Assembly: GCF_036373705.1 (NCBI RefSeq)
Contig: NC_089868.1
Span: 12,029,020-12,093,019 of the forward strand
Source: Amia ocellicauda
Taxonomy: Eukaryota; Chordata; Actinopteri; Amiiformes; Amiidae
DNA length: 64,000 nt
Direction: 5' to 3'
This document shows positions 1 to 12,938 of this stretch, piece by piece; position 1 is the first letter of the stretch; each line of letters starts with the position of its first letter. A model generated the notes under the pieces. The model made no database searches. It was not told where the DNA came from and saw only the letters and a program-made list of their open reading frames with translations. A program made the translations under genes and the position numbers.

Positions 1-298
1 TGATATAACTACTGATTATCATGTTTTGGCTTTGAAACATGTATGAAACATGGCTTGGGAAGCAGTTTTAACTGCTGGAAACAACTACATTTATTCTGTC
101 TCTTCATAATAAATTTCACATGACCTTCCTAAGCCAAACATCCTACAGATTTCACAACTGTCATAAAATATATATAAAAAGGTATATTGTGGCTCACTAT
201 ATATGCATAGTTTCTGCTATAATGTGAAAATAATGATAATGCATGTTACATTGTTTCATTATGTCCAAGGTCCCACAATCTTAACTTCTTTGCTCCAG

Positions 299-3200
299 GT
301 ACTTCGTAAAGATGATCAGAATACAGATGGAAATGAAATTCTGCTCTTATCTGATGGAGAATCACCAGTGGACTGTTTGCCTCAAGTGAACAGCAGTGGA
401 GTTACTTTTCATGCAATTGCTCTTGGACCTAATTATGCTCCAGAAATTCAGACCATGGTAGATTGGACAGGTAATCTACTTTGTTCAGATAATGTTTTAG
501 ACCTTCTGTACAAAAACAGTGGTCATGGCAGTAGAATAGTATTTTATTATTACTGAGATCTCTATATTGTTTCAATATAAAACAATATAATAACATGTAA
601 AATCAAAATGCCATTTTGAATCTACAAAAAACATTATTTTAGATACATAGGACACAGTTTATATAATGGATTGTTTTTCTGATAATTATTTTGAGGCCTA
701 CACTGTAGTGTACATAATGAAAAAAACCTGCACAATGAGGTTTTGCATTTGTCAAACTGGAACATGGACAACCTTCATGTAAGATTAATTAAAATATTTA
801 ATTCAACATTCACAGGAGGAATATTGGTCCTGGCAAATGATAAAGTGGATTCCAATGGACTTGTTGATGCCTTTAATGCTATTAAATCTTCAGACGGGGA
901 TCTCATTCAACAGTCCATTCAGGTAAGGCTGATATCTTTGATTCTCATTTAAAGTATTCCCGCTGTGTAAGGACCAACTATACCACCACAATCTTATTTC
1001 TCCCAACAGCTGGAGAGTTCAGGTCTGAAAGTGAACAGCAAGGACTGGTTTAATGGGACTGTTTCTGTTGACAAAACAGTTGGAAAAGACACAAGTTTTT
1101 TAATCATCTGGGAAACAACAGTGCCTGAAATTACTGTAAGAAGCCCAAGTGGGAAAGTCTACGGCAATGCAGCATTTGTTCATGACACTCAAATAAAAAC
1201 ATCTGTTTTAGGCATCAATGGAATTGCAGAGGTATGGCTCAAAGATTTTGCTCATATTTAGAGGTACACTACTGGTCAAAAGTTTTAGAACACCCCCATT
1301 TTTCCAGTTTTGATTGAAGTTTAAGCAGTTCAAGTCCAGTGAATAACCTGAAATGGTACAAAGGTAAGCGGTAAACTGCCAGAGGTAAAAAAAAAAAAAA
1401 AAAAAGATTACCATAAACTGAAAAATAATGTACATTTCAGAGTTATATACTGTTACTAAACCCTCTTAAGCATTATTTGGCAGTGTTACACGCAGGTCCT
1501 GTGCATAGAACTTAGACTATATCCTTACAATGCGCACATCATTTGAAAGCTTATTCTCTTGGCTGCCAGCGCATTTAATTCTCAAACACATCCGATTTAC
1601 ACTTTCCGTGTCACTCGCCATCATTCAGAGCCCGGGGGGTAATCGTTGTGTATTAGTACGCTGTAAACAGAGTTTTCCATCTTGACATTTTGAGGTGTGT
1701 GTTGTTTCTACAAAAGCATGGATGTTTTTGTTTTGATCAGTAGACTGTCTGGTTCCAGAATATGTAATAATTGTCAATATTTTCGGAGATTTTGAATTCC
1801 TACCCAGACCACCCATTTCAGAATGGGCGTAAATACGGTGGGGTATAAAAAACACAATTTTCATATCAAAGAATCCTTCACATCATTAGAAATCTGAGTC
1901 TCAGCTTTTATGGGATACCAAACACTTGGCAAACAACAAAACAGTGAAGAGTACACATGGGATTAAAGAGAAGCACATGGATTTGGTGCCATTTGGTGCC
2001 TAGGGTACCAGAGGGGTTTGTTAAACAAAATGATTCCATGATTTATTTTTTATCTCCAATTGTTTATTTGTTCTGTGCTTTAATTTCAGAGTACATTGAG
2101 ACATTAAACTTCGTAAATTTCAATAAAAACTGGAAAAATTGAGGTGTTCTAAAACTTTCAACATTCTTATTTAAAACACCTTTGAGAAAATGTTTTAAGC
2201 TGCCACAATGTTTGACATTTTAAAAGGCAGTGAGAAAAACATTATCCTATCAACATTATTAATAGGTTTTAATCTGTTGGCTTATTTTTATAAACCTTTC
2301 AGACAGGAGACTGGACCTACAGCCTCCTCAACACACTCTCCACGTCTCAGTCACTAACAATAACAGTGACGTCTCGAGCTGCCAATGCCAGTGTGCCTCC
2401 TCTGATCGTTAAAGCCCACATGAACCAGGAGTCCAGCAATGGAAGCAGGCCCATGCTGGTGTTTGCAGAAGTCAGCCAAGACGGTCTTCCTGTAATCCTG
2501 GCTGATGTGAGAGCCACGATCGAGTCAAGTACAGGAACCATTAAGCATGAGCTACAGCTTCTGGATAACGGAGCAGGTACTGAAGAGACAGCAAGACATC
2601 CGTAGCAGCATAGCCAAATCTGTTGTCAGAAGCCACTTTCTGCTCTCAAATCACAACAGGTCTTGTTATTTGTGATCAGGTGAAATGTTTGATTAGGCAA
2701 CGCCCAAAGAGACTGTTAACATTGTCAGATCCACTATAGTGAATAAGATCAAAGAACAGAAAGAATTGTGTTATATGAAACCAAAAACATAAGGACTGTT
2801 AAGGATTGCACACAAGAATGGGAAAATGAAATCTCTAAGAACATTCTTCAATCTGGGTTTGAATTTGGGTTGTGGTTTAATCTTTGCAGGAAACTGAACC
2901 CTAGGACCTGTATTTCTGTTCTACCTCATTATGCAGGTGCTGATGTATTCAGACACGATGGCATCTATTCTAGATATTTCACCAGTCTTGAAAATAATGG
3001 AGTCTACAGTTTGAAAGTGAGAGTACAAGGACAAGGAGACACAGCTAGACTGGCTGTCAGACGACACAGCCGGGCACTGTATATACCAGGATATGTGGAA
3101 AATGGTGAACATTTACTAGTATTCTAAACCTCTTCATTATTTCAAAAAAACACTGCTGAAACAAAGCTACAAATAACTATTATACATGTTTTTAAAAAAC

Positions 3201-5967
3201 ATGAGCAACACAAAATATACTTCATTAGAAGAAAGGATATATATATATATTAGTTTCCTATGTCTGATTTATTCAGTGCATGTTTACAAAGAGTATCAAC
3301 CTGTCGTGCCTGATATAGCACATAAATTGTCTCTTTTTATAGGCATGAATGTGACACATAGTAATTGCCTATAGCCTCCACCTGTACTCGTATTCAGTTA
3401 TATTCATAGCACTGAAAAGAAAATCATATAAAATCAATAATATAATATAGAACTTTTAAGCATTAAGATTTATTTGAGCTATCCCACAACACTTAATTTT
3501 TTGTCAATAGTACTCCTATAGTTTATAGACCGGGCCTTTAATTGTTGGTTTGTGTGCTTTCTCAGGGCAAGTGCATCTGAACCCACAGAAGCCCTCAGTG
3601 GCCGATGGTGACCAGCAGGCTGACGTGGGCAACTTTAGCAGGACGGCCTCAGGAGGGGCCTTTACTGTCAGCTTGGTGCCTGGATCCCCCCTCCCAGCAT
3701 TCCCCCCCTGTAAAATCACAGACCTGAGTGCGAGATTAGAAGAGGACAGGGTGCTTCTCACGTGGACTGCGCCTGGAGAGGACTTTGATCAGGGAGCTGG
3801 TATGCCTTATTCTTTAGGCATCTCTTTATTTGTGGAGTGAAAACGTTAATTTAATAAGTTAAGGTGGTTGATTAATATTTTTTGGTAACACTTTACAATA
3901 AGTGTTTATTAACTAACATTAACTAACAAGTTAGTTAACATGAACAAGTCAGTAATTAATGCATCAACAAGGCATGAAAAGTATGTCTTAATACTAACTA
4001 ATTAACTACTGTATGAATTCATGTTTTGGCTTGTCTTTCTACATGTCTGAATATTCAGACACAGTAACTAATTCGAACAAATTACTTTGTTAACATGAAT
4101 AAACATAACTAATTTCAAGGACGACATGGTTACATGTTTGTTAATGCAAAAAGTATTTTCCATGAAATAACATGAAATACTTTAGTTAACAAAGATAAAG
4201 ATTATTGATTATTACTTGTGCTCCATATGATTTAGTTAACATGAAATAACTCAGTTAACATAATATATATATATATATATATATACTCACCTAAAGGATT
4301 ATTAGGAACACCTGTTCAATTTCTCATTAATGCAATTATCTAACCAACCAATCACATGGCAGTTGCTTCAATGCATTTAGGGGTGTGGTCCTGGTCAAGA
4401 CAATCTCCTGAACTCCAAACTGAATGTCTGAATGGGAAAGAAAGGTGATTTAAGCAATTTTGAGCGTGGCATGGTTGTTGGTGCCAGACGGGCCGGTCTG
4501 AGTATTTCACAATCTGCTCAGTTACTGGGATTTTCACGCACAACCATTTCTAGGGTTTACAAAGAATGGTGTGAAAAGGGAAAAACATCCAGTATGCGGC
4601 AGTCCTGTGGGCGAAAATGCCTTGTTGATGCTAGAGGTCAGAGGAGAATGGGCCGACTGATTCAAGCTGATAGAAGAGCAACTTTGACTGAAATAACCAC
4701 TCGTTACAACCGAGGTATGCAGCAAAGCATTTGTGAAGCCACAACACCTACAACCTTGAGGCGGATGGGCTACAACAGCAGAAGACCCCACCGGGTACCA
4801 CTCATCTCCACTACAAATAGGAAAAAGAGGCTACAATTTGCACAAGCTCACCAAAATTGGACAGTTGAAGACTGGAAAAATGTTGCCTGGTCTGATGAGT
4901 CTCGATTTCTGTTGAGACATTCAGATGGTAGAGTCAGAATTTGGCGTAAACAGAATGAGAACATGGATCCATCATGCCTTGTTACCACTGTGCAGGCTGG
5001 TGGTGGTGGTGTAATGGTGTGGGGGATGTTTTCTTGGCACACTTTAGGCCCCTTAGTGCCAATTGGGCATCGTTTAAATGCCACGGCCTATATATATATA
5101 TATATATGTTAACTGAGCTATTTAATGTTATTTCATAAGATCATTAAATTCGCCATGGAAAAGATGGTGAATATTTTGAAAACTCTTAACATTAAGACAC
5201 ATCTAAATATGTCATCCTTGAAATGAGTAATGTTTTTTTCATGTTAAGTAATTTGAAAGACAAAAAAAAAAACATGAATTCATGCAGTAGTTATTTAATT
5301 AGTTAACATTAACAAATACATTTCATGCTTTGTTGATGCATTAGTTATGGACTTGTTCATGTTAACTAATATATTAATTATTTTTAGTTAATTGATCCGT
5401 TTTATAAATTGTTACCTCGCTAGACTGACTGGCTGAGTTCTGCTGCATTTTATATAGCTTTTCCTTGGCTTGGTGCCCAACGGTGACCTCTTTAGCTTAC
5501 TGGGCACCTAAGAGTCTCAGTGTTATCACTGGGAGCGGCATGTCATGTAAGTAACTTATGTCTTGTTTTGTCCTTTTGTCCTTTTAGCTGAATCCTATGA
5601 AATCCGGATGAGTCAAGACTTTGAGTTGCTCAGAAGGAATTTCACTTATACGCAGCTTGTGAACTCTTCTGGCCTCACACCAAAAGAGTCTGGCTCCGGA
5701 GAAGAACATCATTTTTTTCTCGATGAAATTGCAATTAAAAATGGAACAATCATTTACTTCGCAGCACGAGCCAAAGACAAAGAGTCACAAAATTCAGAGG
5801 TGTCTAATATTGCCCAGGCAGCTCTGATCTTACCTCCAGCAGACCCACCCAAAGGCGTGAATGTTCTGGTTCTTGTGCTATCGGTCACAGGCGTGGTAGC
5901 CGCTGCTTGCATCATTGCCAGTACAGTCATGTGTGTTAAGAAACGAACACCAGCTATATACGCTTGA
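299..5967 (+). CDS. CLCA-family calcium-activated chloride channel regulator, 3' part (7 exons, 5' end outside window)
   Basis: Exons with GT-AG borders and matching phases: 299-470, 816-922, 1010-1231, 2303-2576, 2937-3104, 3566-3799, 5588-5967 (stop TGA at 5965). Together they give 518 open codons. Domain order is that of CLCA proteins: second half of the VWA domain (LLLSDGES, then HAIALGP), the segment around NGTVSVDKTVGKDTSFLI, beta-sandwich region (LLDNGAGADVFRHDGIYS), a FnIII-like part (CKITDLSA, LTWTAPGEDFD), then a C-terminal membrane segment (about VLVLVLSVTGVVAAACII) and a short tail. From family knowledge, CLCA proteins self-cleave with an N-terminal metalloprotease domain and modulate TMEM16A-type chloride channels and mucus. 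The protease half lies left of the window. I see no stop or frameshift, so this copy looks functional. The intron after 3799 carries a nested transposon. The exact CLCA paralogue is not resolved. Confidence 0.9.
1264..2163. mobile_element. Tc1/mariner-like non-autonomous element in a CLCA intron
   Basis: The left end reads ACTGGTCAAAAGTTTTAGAA followed by CACCCCCATTTTTCCAGTTTT. The right end is its inverted complement (AAAACTGGAAAAATTGAGGTG then TTCTAAAACTTT). These ends resemble fish Tc1-like terminal repeats. The interior (1440-2090) has no coding frame that I recognise as transposase. The element sits wholly in the intron between the exons ending at 1231 and starting at 2303, so it need not harm the gene. 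Confidence 0.6.
3886..5417. mobile_element. Long palindromic (foldback) MITE, split by a nested Tc1 element
   Basis: The left arm starts TTTGGTAACACTTTACAATAAG and is rich in GTTAACATGAACAAGTC, GCATCAACAA and GAATTCATG. The right arm carries the same words in inverse order (GCATGAATTCATG, TTGTTGATGCATTAGT, GGACTTGTTCATGTTAAC) and ends near TTATAAATTGTTACC. The arms pair over roughly 380 and 310 bases with many mismatches. Both arms run into (TA)n tracts (about 4263-4285 and 5089-5107) that flank the nested Tc1 copy. It lies in an intron of the CLCA gene and I find no protein for it. Confidence 0.7.
4286..5088 (+). mobile_element. Tc1/mariner element, 3'-truncated, nested in the palindromic MITE
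   Basis: The left terminus ACTCACCTAAAGGATTATTA and the following leader are typical of an abundant fish Tc1-like family. The transposase frame opens with ATG at 4432, and an uninterrupted frame runs to 5112, where it ends in (TA)n-derived Tyr/Ile residues. It includes a paired-like helix-turn-helix N-terminus (FSRTTISRVYKEW, about residues 34-46) and the first catalytic Asp in VAWSDESRF. The copy stops before the second and third acidic residues and has no right terminal repeat, so it cannot be active. Confidence 0.85.
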
Positions 5968-6096
5968 TTCAATACAACCCCCCCACCCAGTTTTACATTC
6001 CATTTCTGTACAATGTTACTCTTTCCAAAATGTAGATGTGACAAGTAAAATTTATAAGGGCCATGCTGAAATAACACTTTGGTAACTAAATGTCTT

Positions 6097-6102
6097 AATA
6101 AA
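6097..6102 (+). promoter_or_regulatory. Polyadenylation signal of the first CLCA gene
   Basis: AATAAA lies 130 bases after the stop codon at 5965-5967, at the expected distance for a short vertebrate 3' UTR. Confidence 0.5.
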
Positions 6103-6439
6103 TTAAATACAAATTATCTGCATTTGGTGTGTTTTTTTGGTCTTGCTTTTCTTTAAAGGTGGACAGATTTTATTGTATATGTGCTGTGTATAATACAATG
6201 TGCAATTAAAAATAAATGCATTTCAATATAATCAAAATGTATTGGAAAATACCAGCAGAGAAAAAAGGCAAATTTAACAAATGGCAAAATATGCTTTATG
6301 CCTGTTTCTGCAGCCCATCCATAAAACTCCTCAAGATAATCTATATCTCACAGCTTTTGCCAAAACAGATACCATCTTCAAATTATTCAAATTTCCCAAA
6401 GTTGGTATAGCACAAACGGCAAAACAATTCAGTAAAAGT

Positions 6440-7500
6440 TGAAGATTCTCATTTCACCATTTGTGAGAAATATATCATTCCTCAGCTGACTTTCTGTGGG
6501 CATAGCTGGTGCATCGTTTGAGGTCTGGCTGTATCATTTATCATATTACTCTATTTTTTTTGGAGAGAGAGAGACTGATCCCATCACAGTGTTATTCCAT
6601 AGCTCTCGAGTCTCACCCATTGAGGGTCCATCTCTTGGCCACGCGCATTGTCATTAAAATCTCACGCATTTGCCCCACATTTTGAAAAATTGTGAGCTAT
6701 ACTATTCAGCACTGACAAACAGCGAGACAAAACAAAATAAAAATGAGCTCCTGTAATAAGGTACTCATTGAACAACATGTCAGTTCTTATGTGTTGCTCA
6801 TTGAACATCTTGTATATCTGCTGAGTTCCTCTAAACATTTTATATCTCAACCCAGAGAGATACATCCGTGTGTACATCCGTATATAAAAAAATAATAATT
6901 GTACAGCCTTTATAATTCAAGATCAAACACGTATCGGTACCACAGTACCCATTTGTGCCCAGGCAGCAGTTGCCTTACCAGTACAGTAGGGCCTTTTTTC
7001 CCTTTTTTGTTTACCATTTAACCATTGAAAAGGGTGTGAACAAGCATCCCACAACCACTTGAAACCAACTTTTCAAGAAACTGTACTTGAAAGATTAGCC
7101 AACTTGATCTATGTAGGCTACAGAAGTGTGATGAAGCACTTAATTGAAAATTGCATCATAATTCTTAAGTGAATCCTTGTGCCGACACCTGATTGCATGA
7201 ACTTAATGCAGTTCATATAGTATCCAGAGTTTACCAAGTTTCTGCCTTATCAATTCTGACTGTGAAGAAACATTGTCTGGTCTAATCCAGTTTTCCTAGA
7301 TCACAACTAACGTGGGAAGGATGGAGCTTTATTTGGACACCACCATTGACAAGGATACAGCCACCTTTGTAATTTGAAAGACAGACTCCTTACCTGTCAG
7401 TGAAATATATGGTCCTGATTATACGGAGTGTGATTACATGATTTTATCATGTAAGATAATTTATATTATGCTCTACTGCAAATTCCATATTGTAACATAA
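6440..7500 (+). pseudogene. Relic of a further CLCA copy (two decayed exons)
   Basis: This stretch lies between two CLCA genes and aligns by eye with two separate exons of the next CLCA copy. Bases 6468-6530 (TATCATTCCTCAGCTGACTTTC and AGCTGGTG...TTTGAGGTCTGG) match the exon at 15542-15627. Bases 7255-7490 (TTTTCCTAGATCACAACTAA, GACACCACCATTGACAAGGA, TATGGTCCTGATTATAC, ATTGTAACATA) match the exon and splice sites at 16511-16760. In the second relic the Trp codon of the conserved TAIFVTW stretch reads TGA. Deletions remove part of the first exon. No other exons are visible, so it is an old tandem duplicate. Confidence 0.65.
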
Positions 7501-10017
7501 CTTCACATTAGAAGTTAATTAAGTGATGACGGTTTACATTTATTGGAAATCCAGCATCATAGTAGCAGTATAGCCCATGTTGAATGCTAATGTATACACA
7601 CATCATGTGAGTTTTCCAGTGTGTTTTTCATGCTGATTGTAAGCAACAGTAGTTCAACAGGATTAGAGATTCTTCAAATGCAGTTGTAAACAGAAGTGTT
7701 TTGAAAAGATTCTAGGGTATTCCAAGGGAGGAGCTATGATTCAATAAATCATAAAGATCAAGAAGATCCAATGTGCTTCACCAGCAGAAGGAAAAAGAAG
7801 ACCACATCACAATGTCTCTCACTTTGATCATCTTTATGCTCTTTACGTCTATTGGGATCAGCTCTACAGTTGAGCTTGTCAACAATGGATATATTGATGT
7901 TGTTGTTGCAATACATGACAAGGTACCAGAAAATGTGAGACTTATTGAGAAAATCAAGGTAAGCCTGTTTTAACCATTCAATGAAATTTTACATTTTACT
8001 TTATAACAGTGTGCTTCTATTCACAACAATGTGTAATAATGAGTGCATTTTATTTCAATATTAGTATTTAATGTAATAAAACAGTGCTCCTGGGATATTA
8101 AAAACTTTGAAGCTGTTTTATAAATGATGGAAGACCTTACTGTGCTTTGTGAAAAAACAGTCCAATAAAGCTGATATTGTCTAAAGTCTGAAGTTAGTTC
8201 TGTAGTACTGACTACTGCAATGATGGCAATGTCTTTAAGAGAATGGTTATGACTGTTGGAGTGACACGCAGCTGGTGCTGGTGTGCTGGTGTTAATTGGA
8301 ATGCTTCATAAACATTCGGCAAAGCTGCCAGTGATAAGTCTTACTCTCTATGATGGAGTGCTGGTTGCACTGTTTTGCAGGTAATAAAGTACACTATTCT
8401 ACACTATACTTTAGATTACCAATCAATTAAATATATTGTACATCACATATTGCATTTCTTTCTTCTATTTGTACACTACAATTTAATCCTTCTTGAAACC
8501 TATCCACAGGGCATGATATGAATTTGAATTCCCCAGTTTTGACATTGGTATTGATTTACAATGCCTGAAAAGGAAATAAAAAATGTTTTTTTTTTAATGG
8601 GTTTTTGTTTGTTTTAGGACATGGTTACAGATGCCTCTGAATTTTTGTACCTTGCCAAAGAAAACAGAGCTTTTTTCAGAGATGTGAAGATTTTAATACC
8701 CACCAGCTGGAATGCCAACTCTAGATTATATAAAAGACCTACAACAGAGTCCTACAGCCAAGTAAGTTTATTATTGAGTGCACCTAATGGTAATGAAGGA
8801 AAGATTAATTAATATGTTAACATATTTATACAAGCATAGGGAAATATGTACTGAATGGCAGCGTAGTGCACATGCTGAAGACATGCTTTGTGAACATCTT
8901 TTTAGAAATCTTAGATCACCTAAATGCTAATGTGCATTGTCTACCTTCACAACCCATTTATCGATGTAAATTGGATTTCAATCAAGTGACAGCACTATCC
9001 CATTTTAAAACACACTGGATATTTTATACTGTATAATACATGTTTAAATACTTGTTTAAATCATTTTATGAATCAGTCTGAATTAAAATAGTTACATAAA
9101 TATTACAAAATTAAATTAAGTAAACAGTTCATTCAACCCAGAGAAATACATTTTTTTAAGTGTTTCATATATGTTTTGCAAAGCCTTATTATGGTGTAGC
9201 AGAGCATTGATTTCACTCTTCTTTTTGTTAGGCGAATATCATTATAGTAGATGGAAACTACTTAAAGGGGGATGATCCATACACACTTCATTAAAGTGAA
9301 TGTGGGCAGGAGGGCCGGTACATTCATTTCACCCCCAATTTCTTACTAAATGATAGCCTTCTCTCCGGCTATGGACCTAGAGGTAACTATATGTGATATG
9401 TTTATTATTTTGTAATGTGCCATTGTTGTTATATTGATTTAGAAGCATCACACTTGAGCACCAGCAATCAATCAAAAACACACACAATAGGTACCATATC
9501 AATGCAAAGTAAAACATACATTTAAGATAGCTATATGGCCCCTCCATTTTAACCAATAAAATTGCATTCGGCAGAAAGGAAAATAGTAAAATATAAAAGG
9601 TTCAAACTATTTCCCTGTTTTTATAGTACTGTGTATGTCATGTCACATTTTAGCAATGGTTAGAGAGTCTTAACAATTTAAATTAAATATATTATTAGCA
9701 GCACGGAGCTGCGCTTACCTCCTCTCAGCCAAAGGAAAAACAGACTGAGGGAAGCAAAGTGGTGACGTGATCAAAAGACACCAAAACAAAGACACTATTA
9801 ACCCAAAACAAACTGCAGGCTGTAGAATCTCCCAGAAAACCAGACATGGAAAACACTGTACAAATGACTGGGTCAGAATTTTGATGTAAATACACAAATA
9901 CATTATCATACCTGTTACACTTGTATATCAAGTTTGTGTTCTAATGTCAGGTGTATATTCAATAGTTAGGTATCTACAGATGGGTGACAAATTAAAGGAA
10001 AACCAACATAAAGTGTT

Positions 10018-10935
10018 TTGTGTTCAGTCACCAAGAGCAACCAGAACTATGCCAGCCCTCTTTGCACCTCGAGTCTCCAGGCATCCCTGTCTGCGGCAGC
10101 CTTTTCCCAGGAGTCTGTGCTGATTCCATGCAATTTAAGGTCTCGCTTGAATGTGTCTTTGTACCGTAGCTGGGGCCATCCAATTGGTCTTTTCCCTGTC
10201 ACAAGCTCACTGTACAGGAGGTCCTTGGGGATGCGGCCATCTTCCATGCAGGTCACATGCCCTAGCCAGTGCAGGCGCCTTTGTCGTGGGAGACTTCCCA
10301 ATTCAGGTTGTCTGTGATGGTAGACCCCATCTACACAAACTCATGAATGACCTCCAGTCTGTAGTCCTGAATGCAGAGGGATGGTGGTTCCTTGACATCT
10401 TGGCCCATGACCTGTGTTTTCTTCAGGCTAATGGTAAGCCCAAAGTGTTTGCCTGCATCCTCATCTGCAAACAGGAGGTCACGGATGGATTTCTCCTGTA
10501 CTCTGGTCTTAGCCCTGAGTCTGGAGAGCTTGAAGAGGTTCCCATCTGCCCTAGTTCGGAGATAGATGCCTTCTGTGGATTCTGAACAGTGGTGGGGGGA
10601 GGATACATCCCTGCTTCACGACGCTGAGGATGTCAAAAAAGTCAGACATGGAGCCATCGTACACGACTGTTCCCTTCATGTCATCATGAAAGGATTTGAC
10701 AATGCTGAAGAAGGTAGGAGGAGAATCAATCTTAAAGAGGCCATCTCTGCTCTGCCTTGGTCAGGACAATGAAGGCAACACAGAGTGGCTTCCCCTGCTC
10801 CCTGCATTTTTCCTGTCGCTGCCTTATTGAAAAGACCATGTCGATTGGTCCCTGAATCCACACTGTGATGCTGGGCAGACTCTGGTGAAGAGCTTGCCAA
10901 CAATGATGAGGAGGGAGATGCCACGAAAGTTATTA
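10018..10935 (-). mobile_element. Non-LTR retrotransposon (LINE) fragment, 3' part of reverse transcriptase
   Basis: The minus strand encodes, with frame breaks, the end of a LINE reverse transcriptase. Motifs in order are FRGISLL (near 10930), SFHDDMKGTVVYDGS, VKQGC, a decayed FADDxA box, HFGLTISLKKTQVMGQDV, LEVIHEFV, and the C-terminal tail RRLHWLGHVTCMEDGRIPKD...GKRPIGWPQLRYKDTFKRDL (10301-10047). The endonuclease and the 5' part of the RT are absent, as expected for a 5'-truncated insertion. It sits in an intron of the CLCA pseudogene and is not a host gene. Confidence 0.85.
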
Positions 10936-11673
10936 CAGTTGTTCTTGTAAAGGGTGACTATGTTGGCATCTCTCATCTTTATAAATACACAGCATTTAAT
11001 TGACAGAAGTCTGTCTTCTCAGGAAAGGTGTTTGTTCATTAATGGGCTCATCGTCGGTGGGGAGTGTTTGATGAATATGATGATCACAACCCATTCTACA
11101 ATTCAACATCAGGATATGAAGCAACAAGGTAGGATACAGTTTTCTAGTGTCAAGTAATTATAACTTTGGCACATCCATTCTGGAGCAGCAGTACGCCGGT
11201 ACGTCAGCATTTCCTTTACAAACATGTGGGGAATCTAGGCAATCCAGGCTCGATGTGCATGAAAACCTGAAAACACATAACGTTGTAGCAATATAAATCA
11301 CGTTATATTACGTTGCTACAATCTTGTGTCAACATTGTGTGTGAGCAGGGGAGCCGCCCCACCATCCTACTACCAGGCTAGAGCGCGAGCTACTACTATG
11401 GATGAACAAGAGTGACTCGGGCCACTTCAATCCGCAGTATCAGTCGTTACCAGCTAGCAAGCCCAGGCGAAAAGGAACAAGGCAGCTCTCCACCTACTGT
11501 AGGATTTAGCTTGAAAACACTTTCTATACTCTATGTTATGATTGAAACATGAATTCATCCATATTGTTTTCCTTGTTTTAAAGGTAATGAAAGGCACAAG
11601 TAACCTAATAGCTGCCGGTATCTAACGTGACCCAATTTTACAGATATGTTTGCTGTGGATAGTGGCTTTGGAT

Positions 11674-12938
11674 TAGGGATGTGTATGACAAATATTTTGA
11701 CTATCGTAACTCCACAGCTGTTGTCCTCAACTATTCGAATAGTCGCCGACCCCCCATGCCATCCATTCAAAATGCGACAGACATTAAATGTGAACTAATG
11801 CAATGTGACAAATTTTGCAATTGCAAAAAGTTGTGAAATTAATTTTTAAATACTTATCTAACACAACAACTTTGTTAAATAAACATTAGGCTAGCCACTA
11901 TATAAAAATAAGTCCATATCAGAAGATGGAAATTGCATAATAACAGCAGCAATGAGCACCTGCCAACTCTCACGCATGTCAGACTCTTGTATTAGTGTTT
12001 CCCAACAACTTTTTTTTACCACAATTTCAAATTAACTATACAGGTTTTGACTATTTGTTTATGAAGTCAATATTTTACAATTACATCTGTAAATGATGTA
12101 ACAGAAAACAGGAGACACTTCTTCACACAGAGAGTCGTCACAATCTGGAACAAACTCCCCAGCGATGAACCTGAAAATTTGGGAACATTTAAAAATAGAC
12201 TGGATAGGATCCTTGGATCACTTAGTTATTAATGGACACCAAATGAGCACGATGGGTCGAATGGCTTATAATTTGTAAACTTTCTTATGTTCTTATGTAA
12301 CTGACTGACCAAAATGTTTTTTTTTTTAATTCAATTCTTATTAATTTAATTTCCATTCAATAATAGTTTAGCAATGTGAGCTGCAACAAAACTGCCTGAA
12401 CGTTAGCGTCCTTATGGCATTGGTTTCCGGTCATAACAGCGAAATACAAAACGTATTAGACTATCTCATTTATATGATCTACTTAATTAAACTATTTATT
12501 TTTCCCCTTTTTCAAACTGCACTACACAGACTGCCGGTCTGCATTCAGAAACATACCTTTACGTTTGAGTTCCAGTCAATACAAAATAAACTGCAATAGC
12601 TTAATAATAATAATTTGTTTTCTTGCAGTCCTCTTTCCTTTTCTGTCATATCTAGTTTCACAGTGTTCAAGTTCTTGTAGTGCAGATTTCCGCATATATG
12701 CATAGACCTGTAAAATTCCATGATCCCGCTACATGAACGCAACCATTGTTAGTCAATCACAGACAAGAAATAACAAATCCCACCCTCCCATCAATCTTCA
12801 TTACAGCTACCCAGAGTGCCAATCAACAGGACAGACTTTAAAATAAAATCAACTTATACTTTTTCTTTTTTTTTTAACTATTGAATGTTAGATTTACTTG
12901 TCGATAGTGGAATATTCGATTATTCAGTCTCATCCCTA
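11674..12938. mobile_element. Non-autonomous hAT-type element with 8-bp target duplication
   Basis: The element begins TAGGGATG and ends CATCCCTA. Both sides are flanked by the identical 8-mer CTTTGGAT (11666-11673 and 12939-12946), as expected for hAT insertion. The terminal repeats continue imperfectly (ATATT..GACTATCG against CGATAGTGGAATATT). I see no transposase frame inside. A LINE 3' end is nested at about 12095-12297. It lies in an intron of the CLCA pseudogene. Confidence 0.75.
12095..12297 (+). mobile_element. CR1/L2-like LINE 3' end
   Basis: The short block includes GAGACACTTCTTCACACAGA, ATCTGGAACAAACTCCCCAG, GATGGGTCGAATGGC and a terminal TTCTTATGTTCTTATG, the short tail repeat typical of CR1-like LINEs. 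It is 5'-truncated and inserted in the hAT element. Confidence 0.65.

Noticed and set aside
10018..10585. Plus-strand frames of 99 and 144 residues
   Set aside because: Antisense shadow of the LINE reverse transcriptase fragment on the minus strand.
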